Source: Loripinus fragilis (taxonomy: Eukaryota > Mollusca > Bivalvia > Lucinida > Lucinidae). From it: DNA of 64,000 nucleotides. Positions 1 through 10,525 of the stretch are shown piece by piece (positions within the stretch are counted from its first letter, which is position 1; each line of letters starts with the position of its first letter). Both the position numbers and the translations under genes were made by a program. Location of the stretch: NCBI GenBank assembly GCA_964019695.1, contig OZ026522.1:62953811-63017810 (forward strand), written 5' to 3'. The notes under the pieces were generated by a model. The model searched no databases. It had not been told where the DNA came from and saw only the letters and a list, made by a program, of their open reading frames with translations.

Positions 1-1270
1 AAATATCATTTTCTTTGAATCTTTTCTCTGGTCATTTTTATGGGCAATCCTTCGTTAAGACTGTCCGAGGTCCTTGGGCAGTTTTATACCATTCATCCAA
101 GGATTCCAAATGTTCAATTTTTGTTGCAGCCTCGGGCTCCATTCTAATGCCCGATCGCGAAGCAAGGTCTAACATTAACACTTGACCAGAGGTGGCTTAT
201 TTCTATTATATAAGTCATGGTTGAAACATGCCGAATGTAGCACAGGTCAAGTGAAGCAAATAAGCAAAATAATTTAGCGTAAATTGTGAAAATTTTATTG
301 TCGATCAAAGTTTGCATTTGTTTTGGGAGCTCAAAGGAACAGTCTCGGCGACACGGTTCTTTTGAGTACCTATAACATATGTTTTGGTTGGACCCGCATT
401 TATTAGAACAGGTGCTTTTATGTCCCCATACACCCTCCCCCCCCCCTTACCGAAGGGGGAATTCAGTAGAGGTGGTTGGTACGGACCCCGTCGGCGTTGC
501 CAACGATCGGCATTGGCCACGATCAGTTCGACGCTTTCATGTGCAAGATATCAAATGAAAAAGCTTAGTGGATTTTGACCGCAATAATGAGCATCGATGC
601 AAATATTGTTACTGCTCAGCTTTAGAGACTAGCTAGAATAGTGAAATTAACTTGCAGCAAGTTTTGATTTGGTTCTTTCCGATAAGAGAATAACGAAGGT
701 GCTTATCAGACTGGTCTGCGCTTTTGCTGTTTGCACTGTGTATATTTAGAGTACAAATGTAGATCAACTATTTCGATTGTACTCGAGTCAACCAACCAAC
801 CATTGTGCCTTAATATTGGAACAAAATTAGCATGAGGCAAGGACCCATATCCAAGTCTTTTCCACAAAAATACTTGTCATTTACGCATAAATTATGTCAT
901 GATATCAACTGACGTCATTAGCGTGCGACAAACCCGGTTGACAAGATAGAAAGCGTGACGAGATAGTCTGTATTGGTGAAATGAAATTGCAGGTAAGCCA
1001 AAACCAGAAAACTTGTCTTTAGAAACCCATAGTTAACTCAATTTAAGCGTTAGGCCGATAAAATTTTGACCTTTCTCAATGAAAAAAAAACAATAACATA
1101 TTGACACATTTAAATAAATGTGCATTTCTATGATGGGGCAGATTTTACACTTGACGTCAATAACTTGTAACGTCATTTATTACGTTTAGGGCCCTTTTCA
1201 TGCGTTGCACATCATTGAGCTGCGATAAGATACAATAACAAGAAACAGGACGTACAGAAAGCCAGATGTA
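1..1270. other. No gene or element recognised
   Basis: AT-rich non-coding sequence. The short open frames around 305-578 overlap a C-run and show no domain. I see no splice-flanked exon, RNA gene or inverted repeat here. Confidence 0.5.
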
Positions 1271-1284
1271 CAGACAGACGGACA

Positions 1285-1600
1285 GGTGGATGGAAAGCAT
1301 GCGCGGATCCAGAAAGTTTTGTCAGAGGGTGTCTAGCTTCGATACCGTTTTTTTACTTTTTTGTTTCTATTTTTTCGTTTGAGGAGGGAGGGAAGGATCC
1401 AAATACCACTATTAGCGGGCCATCATCTGCCCGCAGCAAAACGCCATTTTAATGGCGTTTCACTGTTGTGCCAATGATGGTTCAACACTGAATACTGGCT
1501 TGGAAGCTTTGTGATTTTTAAGGGGTTCCGGACCAGTATTGCTAAGAAACCCTATATTTTTGTGAATTTCCAGGGGATCACAAAATTGATGTCATCATAA
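1285..1600. repeat. Dispersed repeat, copy 1 (GCGCGGATCCAG family)
   Basis: The segment opens with ATGCGCGGATCCAGAAA and continues through AATACCACTATTAGCGG, CCATCATCTGCCC, a short palindrome (AACGCCATTTTAATGGCGTT), TACTGGCTTGGAAGCTTT and TTTCCAGGGGATC. The same blocks in the same order occur at 57212-57495, so this is one interspersed family. The second copy ends in the inverse of the opening word, suggesting a short terminal inverted repeat and a non-autonomous DNA element. This copy lacks the far end. No coding capacity is seen. Confidence 0.7.
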
Positions 1601-2269
1601 GTAACGTGCATAGAGGTGAACATAATTAAGTTACGTCAGAGTGGTGTATAATGTTACTCTTTTTTTTGCTCGCTCTTTAAAAGCTGCACATTCCTCATGT
1701 GTTTTGTGCATTTTTCATGCTTTTTGTGCGCTAAGACAGGTTATACAAAAACTATTTTTTTTTCAAAACGCTTTTTGTCCAAAATTTTCCAGCAAAAGTA
1801 AACGATAAACATGCTTTTCCGCTACCGCTACATTGACATCTTCTAGGCTCCTGTGGGTTGTTAAAACTTTTGCTTTACACGCTCAGGTTTCAGCACCACA
1901 TATGTAAATGCATAGAAAATCATGTTTGATCCCTATATTAGTATACCTCACGTGAAAACCCATACAAACTTCCATAGACGAGCAACTGATATGGCCTCAG
2001 CGAATACTGCCACCCTCGCTTTCCTAACGAAAAGTACTGGGCCCATGCATGCAACAGATATATATTGATTCATCCATATAAAAAAAGTTCAATTTGAAAA
2101 TAAAGGAATAGCTTAAGCAGTTCAGTTAGGCGGTATCAACCTAACTCAATGAAACACTCCATTGAGTACCCACAAAATATTCTGGTCTGAAAGTCCAACA
2201 TGCACAGCTATTTACCTTCTTGGACTAAATATTAGTCTGGACCTTCATCTACTTCCCTGCAACATGTTC

Positions 2270-3185
2270 GCTACACATGTGGCAGTTCAGCTGTCATCAA
2301 AATTGGATGTAAAATTACACTATTTTTTACACTGTATGTAGTTATTACCTATTTTTGATCCCCTGCCGAAAACATCAGATGATTTATTCGCTGTGGCTAG
2401 CCTGCACTTTTTGGGCTGAATCATTTGAGCATTCGCTGCTTACAGATATACCCTAAGTACCAAATTCGAATGAGTAGACTTGTCCAGATAATAAATAATT
2501 TTAGGTGATGAAATTGCCAGGATTTAAGATTCAGAGGTTTGTGTGTTATTGGTATAAAATAATTTAACCCCTTAAGTGCCAATTACAACAAGTGTCGTCT
2601 GCTCTTGTTGTCAGCTGAAATGTTTTAACATTCATTTGTTCAAACAGGGTAGACTCAGATCAGACTGCATCCACGACTTGCATTAGTCAGTAATGTTAGT
2701 ACATGTAGATATAATATTGTGCAGCAGACAACATTTTCAGATGCATTTTTGCAGGCGCTCTAAGGATTAACTAATCAATGCTGACTGACAATTAGATGTG
2801 CCAGTCTTGGTTATTAACCAATAAAGGAACAATGGAATTGATGGTAATGTATAAGTGTCCCATGATACAATATTGATAAATGTTTGTACTAATAATATTC
2901 TTAATACATCCTAAGTATAAAGCAAAACAAGGGTTGCATCATGTTAAACATTTCTACCTGTCATTGTTGTAGTTATCTCTGGACCAGAACAATCAAATAG
3001 AGCATAGATTTTAAAGCCGTGGAAAAGTTACACAGTAGCAGTTCAGCTGCCATCACAGTGGATGTAAAGTTTAACTAATTCTTACAGTGTATGTAGTCAT
3101 TTCCTGTTTCTTTATCCACTGCTGAAAAATTCTTACAGTGTATGTAGTTATATTCTGTTTCTTTATCCACTGCTGAAAAATCGTA
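2270..3185 (+). repeat. Diverged repeat with 51 bp tandem duplication
   Basis: A block beginning GCAGTTCAGCTG(T/C)CATCA and running through ACAGTGTATGTAGT to GCCGAAAA or GCTGAAAA occurs at about 2281-2375 and again at 3040-3128. The second copy has its last 51 bp, ATTCTTACAGTGTATGTAGT through CTGCTGAAAA, duplicated in tandem at 3129-3180. No coding potential is seen. The sequence between the copies shows nothing recognisable. Confidence 0.6.
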
Positions 3186-3189
3186 CGAA

Positions 3190-4285
3190 ATTTTGGTTTG
3201 TGTTCTCTGTCCCTCAACCCTATCCGCGGCTGCATCTCTTTAACCTTTTGCTAGAATTTCACGAAACTTTATGCGATTCTTTGGGAAGACAATAGAAAGT
3301 TGGTGGTTCAAATATTTTATTCTATTCTCAAATCACTATTGTCTATCTTGGAATTTTTGTGAAATGGCACATTCCTGCCCGTTTTTATATTGAGTCCAAA
3401 ACTATGACTCCCCTATCCCCACCCCATCACATGGAGTACAATACTAAATACTAATGACCTTATATAACATGGGTTATGTAGTCCCCCGCCTATCTTCTCT
3501 GGAGCCTTTTTGATCAACTCGAATATTTTAGGATTAAAACTGCAGCTATGGTCTGAAATAGTTTATATTGCTTTGAGATTTGCATAGAGTTTTTTATGTC
3601 CCACCAACAGTTAAGGTCATATTGAGAGGAGGCCATGGCTTAAAGCTAATTCGACATCCCGGAGAAGCTAGGAATTGAACATGGAATCCCTGGTTAACGA
3701 TGCTAGTGGTTCCTGGTGTGGATCTATATTAGCAATTATATAGCTGAAAAGGGATAGTTGGTTGCTTTACAAGAATTGTATTATGGCTGTCTGTGTTCTA
3801 TTTCCCTTTCCCATGGTACCCTGAGTTGGTCTGAAGTCAGTGATTGTGGCGGTTCTTAGTTATTCACAGTTGTTGTGTATTAATGCAGATTTTTTTTCAT
3901 TTTTCCTCTACAAAATACTAGTCAAGCTGTCAGATTAAAGGTGGACCAAGCATTGTCCATTTTAAAGTTGCTTTGTTAAGGTTACAAGGAAATATAATTT
4001 CAAGCAGTTTTTAGTATGTCTTAAACAAACCGCTACAGTTCCATCAGAATCGTTTTCAAAACTGTGTCAATGTCTCATCCAGATAGAGACAATATATTTT
4101 TTGCGTTGTTTATGAGAATTTACAACAGATAAGCACGTGCTATTCATTCTATTCCTTTTATGAATCAATAGAAAAATGCTTCCAGGTTAAATTAGCACTA
4201 ATGTGCTCGAGACATGCTCTTTATTTTGCAGTGCTGACTAAATTGTTAAATATATAGTTAGTCTCCCAAGGAACGTTCATTAATC
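3190..4285. other. No gene recognised
   Basis: Non-coding sequence. A piece near 3790-3870 (GATTGTGGCGGTTCTTAGTTA) resembles parts of a dispersed repeat seen near 8810, 10830 and 36480. No open frame of note is seen. Confidence 0.4.
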
Positions 4286-4290
4286 GAAGT

Positions 4291-4479
4291 GGCTATTTAC
4301 AGTCAACTGTAAATAGCAAAAAAACGTTAAAATGGCTATTTACAGTTAACTGTCAATAGCCAAAAAAACGATCAAATGGCTATTTACAGGTGACTGTCAA
4401 TAGCCATTTTAACGTTTTTTGGCTAATGACAGTCAACTGTAAATAGCCATTTTAACGTTTTTTGGCTAATGACAGTCAG
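4291..4479. repeat. Tandem array of 28 bp palindromes, copy A
   Basis: About four and a half units of roughly 43 bp. Each contains a near-perfect palindrome of the form GGCTATTTACAGT-C/T-AACTGTAAATAGCC, joined by the linker AAAAAACGTTAAAAT or its inverse ATTTTAACGTTTTTT. The linker orientation flips halfway through, at about 4390, so the array as a whole is also a dyad. A second array of the same unit lies at 9551-9782. Each unit can fold as a hairpin. Confidence 0.85.
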
Positions 4480-4494
4480 TGTCGTTATTCATTT

Positions 4495-5345
4495 GGGATA
4501 CAGGGGAAAATAAATTTTTTTTCGCTTTTTTTACCTGAAATTCTATTTTCGGCTTTTTTTTGAAGAATTTTTTTCATAATGGTGCGGCTTCGAATCAACG
4601 ACTTCCGCTCCGAAGTGGAAAAAAAACTTAAAGATCGCAAAATCAAGAAATCAAACAGACTTATTGCAAAGATGTGGTAAGCACTTTATCTAGAGCTTCC
4701 TAACATTATTCTGGTATGACTTTAAGTGCAGAGAAAGAAGAATTTCTGAGTGACACGAGCAGCCTTGTCTTTGTTGGTGATTTTAAGACTTGGAAACTTC
4801 TCTCACAAAGTTTTTTGCTTAAAAAATATCGGTCCAGATATGGATCGAAACTCTTTGTTATCACGGGTCCAAAATAGGCTCCATGTTGGCATTTAATAAT
4901 ACTTTACTTTAATAGACATCTCATCTGGGTCTACCGTATACTTAATTATTCGTCATACTCACAATGGCAGATCGTAACCATTCTTTTGACTAATGATATA
5001 GTTTGCTCTACAGACTACTGCTAAAGTATCAAACATTGAGTCATGATCTGATTATAACAGATAATTCCTATGGGAACTGTCTGATTCTGATCTGGACTGC
5101 TTGTGGATGTTGTGTACGTGTAAGTTGTCATTTGACAGCTATGGGTTTGGGAATCATTTCCAGTCTGCAAAATTATGTGTGTGTGAACGAGATTTCGGTA
5201 CTTATACTTAACGCATGGAAAGCGAAGGCGCGTCGGCATATGCGAAGACTCGTCAGAACTTTCTCTACTCCCTTCTACAAAGTATGGATATCTCAAAGAG
5301 AGGATCCAAGTGGCATTTTCAACATGCTCTTCATTGAGACAGCCA
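4495..5345. other. No gene recognised
   Basis: Non-coding sequence next to the palindrome array. Open frames near 5003-5368 on the two strands show no recognisable domain and run into the SINE at their ends. Confidence 0.4.
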
Positions 5346-5365
5346 TCGAATTTTTTTCTTTTCTT

Positions 5366-5562
5366 TGATTTGATTCTTTTTGTCCCATCAACAATCTTTC
5401 AGTTATAAAGGGACGGGTCTTCCTAGGTTGAACCAGTACTAAGCTAGGATTAATGTTCTTGCTCAAGGACACAACGCAGTGACGCCAGTGAGGCTCGAAC
5501 CCGCGGCCCTTTGGTCTCGAGTCAAGCACTCTACCACTGAGACACTGCGCTCCCTTTTCCTT
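5366..5562 (-). mobile_element. tRNA-derived SINE, near full length
   Basis: Read on the minus strand, a tRNA-like head starts near 5554 with GGGAGCGCAGTGTCTCAG. It has an A-box-like TCAGTGGTAGAGTGC at about 5526-5540 and a B box GGTTCGAGCCT near 5491-5501. A body with CTTAGTACTGGTTCAACC follows, then a tail of CAAATCAAAGAAAAG. A T-rich 15 bp word occurs at both ends (5351-5365 and about 5563-5577) and could be the target-site duplication, though it is low complexity. The head is polymerase III promoter-like but is not a functional tRNA. Another copy lies at 56383-56547. Bivalve genomes carry abundant tRNA-SINEs of this kind; I do not assign the family. Confidence 0.85.
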
Positions 5563-5599
5563 TTTTTTCTTTTCTTCTTTCATTATTAACTTTCTTTTC

Positions 5600-6940
5600 A
5601 GCCTGTTGAAATTTATTTATATTTAATAAAGTTTACACCCGAGAATTCGGGAAAAGGCCTTTGCTAAAAAATTTAGCCTCGAAAAATGTGCAAAATATGA
5701 AACCTGTGCAAAAATGCGCAAAATATTCATTTTTTTGCACATTTATCAAGACTATTTTTTTAATTGCAAGATAAACTCAGTCTAATATTTTCATTTTAAT
5801 TATTTTTTTATTAATTGTTTTGGGGGGTGGGGGTGGGGATGGTGGTTGCTGTAGAGGTTATATTAGAAGATTTTATGTATAAACAGAATAGAATCTTTTT
5901 TCATATAAACTATGTTTATTTTCACTTATATCACCCAAAAGCTTAATCTGTCCCAATAAACAGGATTAGTGTACTTCACTGAGAGGCAATAAAACTCGCG
6001 TTGCGCTTGACGCATGCCGGATTAAGAGGTGTGACAACCTTTATTCAGGAGACGAGACTTTAATTAGGTTTAAAAATTACTTTCGGTGGCATCATTGGCT
6101 CGAGAGGAATGCACTTGCGCGGTCTGTCCGAAAACTCATTGTTTTGTATTTTTTTGATTTTCGACGACGTAATGTTGATGCCATAAACAATTGCTAACGA
6201 AAATTGTTTCCCTATGCCCTCAGAAGATCGCAATGGCCATGCCCAGATTGAGCATACACTCACACTGATCCTGGCTATCGATGTCTGATGATACTGGCCA
6301 TTGATTTCTCCCAATATCTCGCCCCGTCCCCCCCAAAAAAAGTCCTTGAGAACATGATTGTATTGCAAATTACATGTGTGTACTACACTATCTTCTATCA
6401 TAAAAATATATTATGTTGTATCCTCATTGGCTTTTATTGCCAATTGGAATATCTGATTTTAAGAACAACACATTGTGGCAAACAGTTTGATCCAGAGGCA
6501 GAAACTGTTTGCATAGGTTGTCAAAGATGACACAAGCAGGTACTCTAGATGCTGACGTGCGCACTGCCTGGTAATAAATTTGAAAATCCTTGTTTATACA
6601 ACATCCATGGGTGTTTCTCATGCTTTACAATATCTGAATGAGCTACAAGTTTTTTGGTGGAAGATGGAAAATAATCTTGAAAGATGGAATATGCGAACCG
6701 AGTTTCAGCCAAAGTTTCGCCATGTCCAACAATGATTTTTTTCTAACAGGTAGAATATTCGCACACTTCACCTGTCTCATGCCCCAAAGACTCCGAGACG
6801 CGGTGGTATGCGATGGTTAGGTGTGAAAATAAACCATGTGGCTTGTTGTCTTACCTTAATCCTCATAAAACACTGGTCTTAATGGTTTTAATTGAAAAAC
6901 GACTTACAATAAAGTAGAGCTTTAAAATAAGATTTTAAAC
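5600..6940. other. No gene recognised
   Basis: AT-rich sequence with a G-rich run near 5820-5845. Short open frames on both strands around 6060-6820 have no recognisable domain. No clear repeat is seen. Confidence 0.4.
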
Positions 6941-6943
6941 AAA

Positions 6944-7138
6944 ACACACCGGGTAGGCAGCTATCGAAAACGCTCTTAACAATCGACGAACGGGGGTCAA
7001 AACTGGATAGAAACAGTGTTTTTTATTGCCATTTGTCACCAGTCAGGCGACAAATGGCAATCGAAAACTGTCTTAACGAATTTTATCTACGTTCCTCGAC
7101 AATATTAGAGTTTTCGATTGCCGCCTATCCAATGTGTG
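6944..7138. repeat. 195 bp foldback element
   Basis: The ends are inverse copies: CACACCGGGTAGGCAGCTATCGAAAAC on the left against GTTTTCGATTGCCGCCTATCC-AATGTGTG on the right. The middle is a strong hairpin at about 7023-7065, TTGCCATTTGTC-ACC then AGGCGACAAATGGCAA. The same hairpin with its left flank recurs at 58476-58612. The overall shape fits a foldback MITE. Confidence 0.7.
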
Positions 7139-7179
7139 ATTATGCGGCGTGCCATCCGGGTCAGCACTGTTTGCAGATG

Positions 7180-7490
7180 TGCTATTTATTTGACGCTCAA
7201 CTCAAAGGGGTACGTGTATTAAGGGGCTATTTTGGCCCCCTCTTGGGCCAAAAACTGAAAATTGCATTTCACCAATTTCCCTTCATTGGTTTATTAGAAG
7301 ATTAACTGGTGTAAAATTTCGGCATTTATTTAAATTTTACCGTTGCTATGGTAACAAAAATGGACGACAAAATAGGCTAAAAACAGAGAAATTGCCATTT
7401 TGGACCAAATTTAAGGCATTTGGAGGCCGATTTTTAAGAATTATGTATCAGCACAGCTAAATACCAAAAAATTAGGCAACTGGCGTTTCG
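7180..7490 (+). repeat. Dispersed repeat, single-arm copy
   Basis: The segment from GGGGTACGTGTATTAAGGGGC through GGCCATTTTTGTTACC-like sequence to AAATACCAAAAA matches both arms of the foldback at 28377-28970. It contains GTTGCTATGGTAAC at 7342-7355, a good match to the RFX X-box consensus. No coding capacity is seen; the open frame over 7033-7305 is a product of the repeat. Confidence 0.75.
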
Positions 7491-9545
7491 CTGGCGGGTC
7501 GATAGTGACCCGTGATGGGATGTTGGCTCGATATAGCTGTAATCTGGTCATGATGACAAAATAGTATGCGGAAAGAAGAATCAGCATGCAAAACGTCAAT
7601 AGAGTGTTTCTGGAAGCATTTTAAAATGAAAATGTCTGAGATTGATCATACAAACAATTTAGACCCAGATCAGGCTCAGCAAAAAGGTTTGTAAGATTTG
7701 GGAAATGCTTAGGACTAAAAAACGTTACTCAGCGTATTCACCGCTGAAACATTTGGAACACGACGACACGTGTTGGGTGTATGACGTAACTTACGACCAC
7801 TTTTGCTACTAAGTAATTCTGTTTACCCTTTGTACTTTCTCCAAAAGAGGCACTTTGGCAAACAGTGAAGGCCGCGATGAATTGTCGCAAGCATGATACG
7901 ACTTTTCATCAGGGTCTGCGCATTTTTCAGAGAAAAGCATTACATTTTGGAGATAAACAAAATCTCTAAGGCCGAAAACACGCTTATCACAATAGAACTT
8001 GTCTGTTTTGTCTTCTGCTGGAACATTTTAGAAATATTTTTTTGCAAACATTGTAGGCTCAGTCTGATCTGGGTCAATACTGTTTGCCCCTCTACTGGCC
8101 ATAGATTTGGTTGGAAGATTGAACACATGTGCTGACTCAAACATAGCATGGGCAGCCTGTGACATATGCGTACAGTTCTCTTTCATCTAATCCAGACGAC
8201 TGCGTACAGGAGCACCTGATCATTGGGCCAGAACACCCGATATAGAGTACTGTGCGTACAGTATTAAATACTTGAATAACTTTCAAAATGTTCTACCCAC
8301 AGATTTCAAACTTTTGCACATTAAAGCGTTGGTATTTAGCGTTTTATCAAAAGTAAGCATAGATTTCAGAATATTAACGAAAAAAATCTTTCATCCTTTT
8401 TTTGGAGAAAAATCACCTTCTTTGTATAAATAAGGCGCTGCATTGACTATCGCTTATCCCAGCCACGTATTGTTACGCAGACTACAAAGCTGGGTATATA
8501 AGTGACAATAATCAGCAAAATACTCTCAGAAGTAAAATATTAAGAAATTATTACCTTTTTCAACAGCAAGGTGCACATAAACACGCCATTTTTCCACTCG
8601 TCGACCGTGACCACCACGCTATGACTGCGCTGTTCGAGTACAGAGGTTCTTTAGCGTGGGGTTATACGTTTCGGTAAACATGGTAAGAAGACGTTCAAAA
8701 TGAAATAGAAATGAAATGGTAAATCTATTTAATACGGTTATGTACTTTATTCAATATTGTTTGAAAACTGGGGAATACGTGCTACAAAAAAGAAATCTGG
8801 TTCTAAAAGATGGCCAGGAAGTGCCACAATCACATATTGCAGACCAACACAAGGCTACAGGAGGAAGAGACACAGAGCACGACCAGTCACATCACAATTA
8901 AAGTGAAACAACCAGCTTCTTTGATTTGAATATGAGAAAATGTTGTATAGAGACCTTAGTTGTAATACGGAATGGATAAAGGGTGATCGCAAGCATATGC
9001 TATCAAAGTTGGAATGACTCTTTCCAAGCAAATAATCTTCGGTTATCTTGAAAAACTTACGAGAAATAAGTCAGATTGCCTTTCACGTGACTCATTGCTT
9101 TGACTTGTTATGTAATCGATATACAACTTAACAAAGTGGGTTCTAGCTCTGAACTAATTATATTAACAAACAGCAGAACATCATACGAGGCAATTATGAT
9201 AAGCAGGGTGTGCTATTGTTTTAGGCTATCAAGAGTTTCATACAGTCTTTACTGTAATAAGCTGTCATTACACAACAAAAATCGTAGGCTTTTTATGTGA
9301 AAATTTACCGCCTTGTGCACGCGAATAGCAATGACTACGGAGCGTCTGTGCGCATGCACAAGTTCGTGTACATTTTGTATTTCTTTTTTCGCATGCGACA
9401 AGTACCCCAAACTCACGGACATGGCCCATGTACCATCTGCAGAATTCAATTACAAAGGAACAAACACAAATCGCCCATCTATATTTGAAAATGATCATCG
9501 AATATTCGAATATTAAGTCAACATCATTGAAAAATCTGTAATCTG
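7490..9545. other. No gene; fragments of dispersed repeats
   Basis: The stretch holds a fragment with CTGATCTGGGTCAATACTG near 8058, a dispersed word also seen at 2656, 28182 and 51007. A segment at 8806-8925 (GTGCCACAATCACATATTGCAGACC) is similar to 10826-10935 and, inverted, to 36395-36500. Overlapping open frames at 9249-9516 on both strands show no domain. Confidence 0.45.
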
Positions 9546-9550
9546 TAATT

Positions 9551-9782
9551 AGCCAAAAAAAACGCTAAAATGGCTATGTACAGTTGACTATTTACAGTTG
9601 ACTGTAAATAGCCATTCTAACGTGTTTTGACTAATAACAGTCAACTGTAAATAGCCATTTTTTCGCTTTTTGGCTATTGACAGTTGACTTTAAATAGCCA
9701 CTTTAACGTTTTTTGGCTATTGACAGTCAACTGTAAATAGCCATTTTAACGTTGTTTGGCTATTGACAGTCAACTGTAAATA
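9551..9782. repeat. Tandem array of 28 bp palindromes, copy B
   Basis: About five units of the same palindrome family as at 4291-4479: GGCTATT(T/G)ACAGTCAACTGTAAATAGCC with linkers ATTTTAACGTTTTTT. Some units are diverged. The two arrays are 5.1 kb apart. Its edges show no obvious target duplication. Confidence 0.85.
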
Positions 9783-10087
9783 TACGCTTCCTTCATTAAT
9801 ATTCAAAAATGCGTTCAGGAATTTTCTAATAGATCAGTAATAATATATATTATATGCTATGACTTATGATACACTTTCATGTGACCTCTATATTCTAAAA
9901 TATGCTTCTATGTTATATGTATAGACTATGTTAAATCTCTAGCTGTATACAGTGTGTACCAGAGAAATGAAAACAATTGACTTTGACTTGACTTTTGACT
10001 TTGGATAAACTATTATCCCTAAGGAAACACTAACATTAATAGCATCAACTCAGCCTACACAGTGTCGGGGGTAATTTCACTGAAATG

Positions 10088-10525
10088 TCAGCACTGAGGA
10101 AAGCGAGATTTCAGCTTAACCTGAGCATTTCTTATTGGATTAAATCTAGTAGTGTAGTACCCTAAGCCGTGTGCTTCACGCTTCCCGTACAATTCGTTGA
10201 GGTTTCCAAGCCGATAACACGAATTACACCACCAGGCACCGCCGTCTAAACTATCTTTGACACAATTTCCACTGGCGGCGTCGTTGTCACGATCAAACGT
10301 GGAAAACTTCATACCGTCATGGTAGCTGAAATATTCGCCGATTGTTCCAACATATCCGAATTTGTCGACATTCATCTTATATAATGCAGAGGCATCATGG
10401 ACCTTGAAGACCTTGTAATGTGCGTGGTCTACTGAACCGTCATAGTTGTCCAGATGGAAATATATTTGGCTTCCAGTTTGTGTCAGTCGGTGGATTTTCT
10501 CCAGTCCCAGCCAATGCTCACCTTC
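10088..10525 (-). CDS. FReD gene, exon 3 (last coding exon)
   Basis: The exon runs 145 codons plus stop. On the minus strand it starts after the acceptor TTGTGTCTTTAAAG and reads EGEHWLG-EKIHRLT. In order come YDGSVDHAHYKVFKV, FSTFDRDNDAASGNC, GGAWWCNSC and GNLNELYG, all standard FReD landmarks. The usual Cys-His next to the ligand pocket reads Cys-Tyr here, and an extra Cys follows WW. A further Cys is the final residue. Codon reading is continuous with no lesion. No close AATAAA was found downstream within about 100 bases. Confidence 0.88.
   Translation of the reverse strand, partial: EGEHWLGLEKIHRLTQTGSQIYFHLDNYDGSVDHAHYKVFKVHDASALYKMNVDKFGYVGTIGEYFSYHDGMKFSTFDRDNDAASGNCVKDSLDGGAWWCNSCYRLGNLNELYGKREAHGLGYYTTRFNPIRNAQVKLKSRFPQC

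Noticed and set aside
5491..5550. Possible tRNA gene on the minus strand
   Set aside because: The A and B boxes belong to a SINE head with a SINE body attached, and the second copy shows the same arrangement.
9249..9516. Overlapping frames on both strands near 9.4 kb
   Set aside because: There are four mutually overlapping frames, none with a recognisable domain or splice signals.
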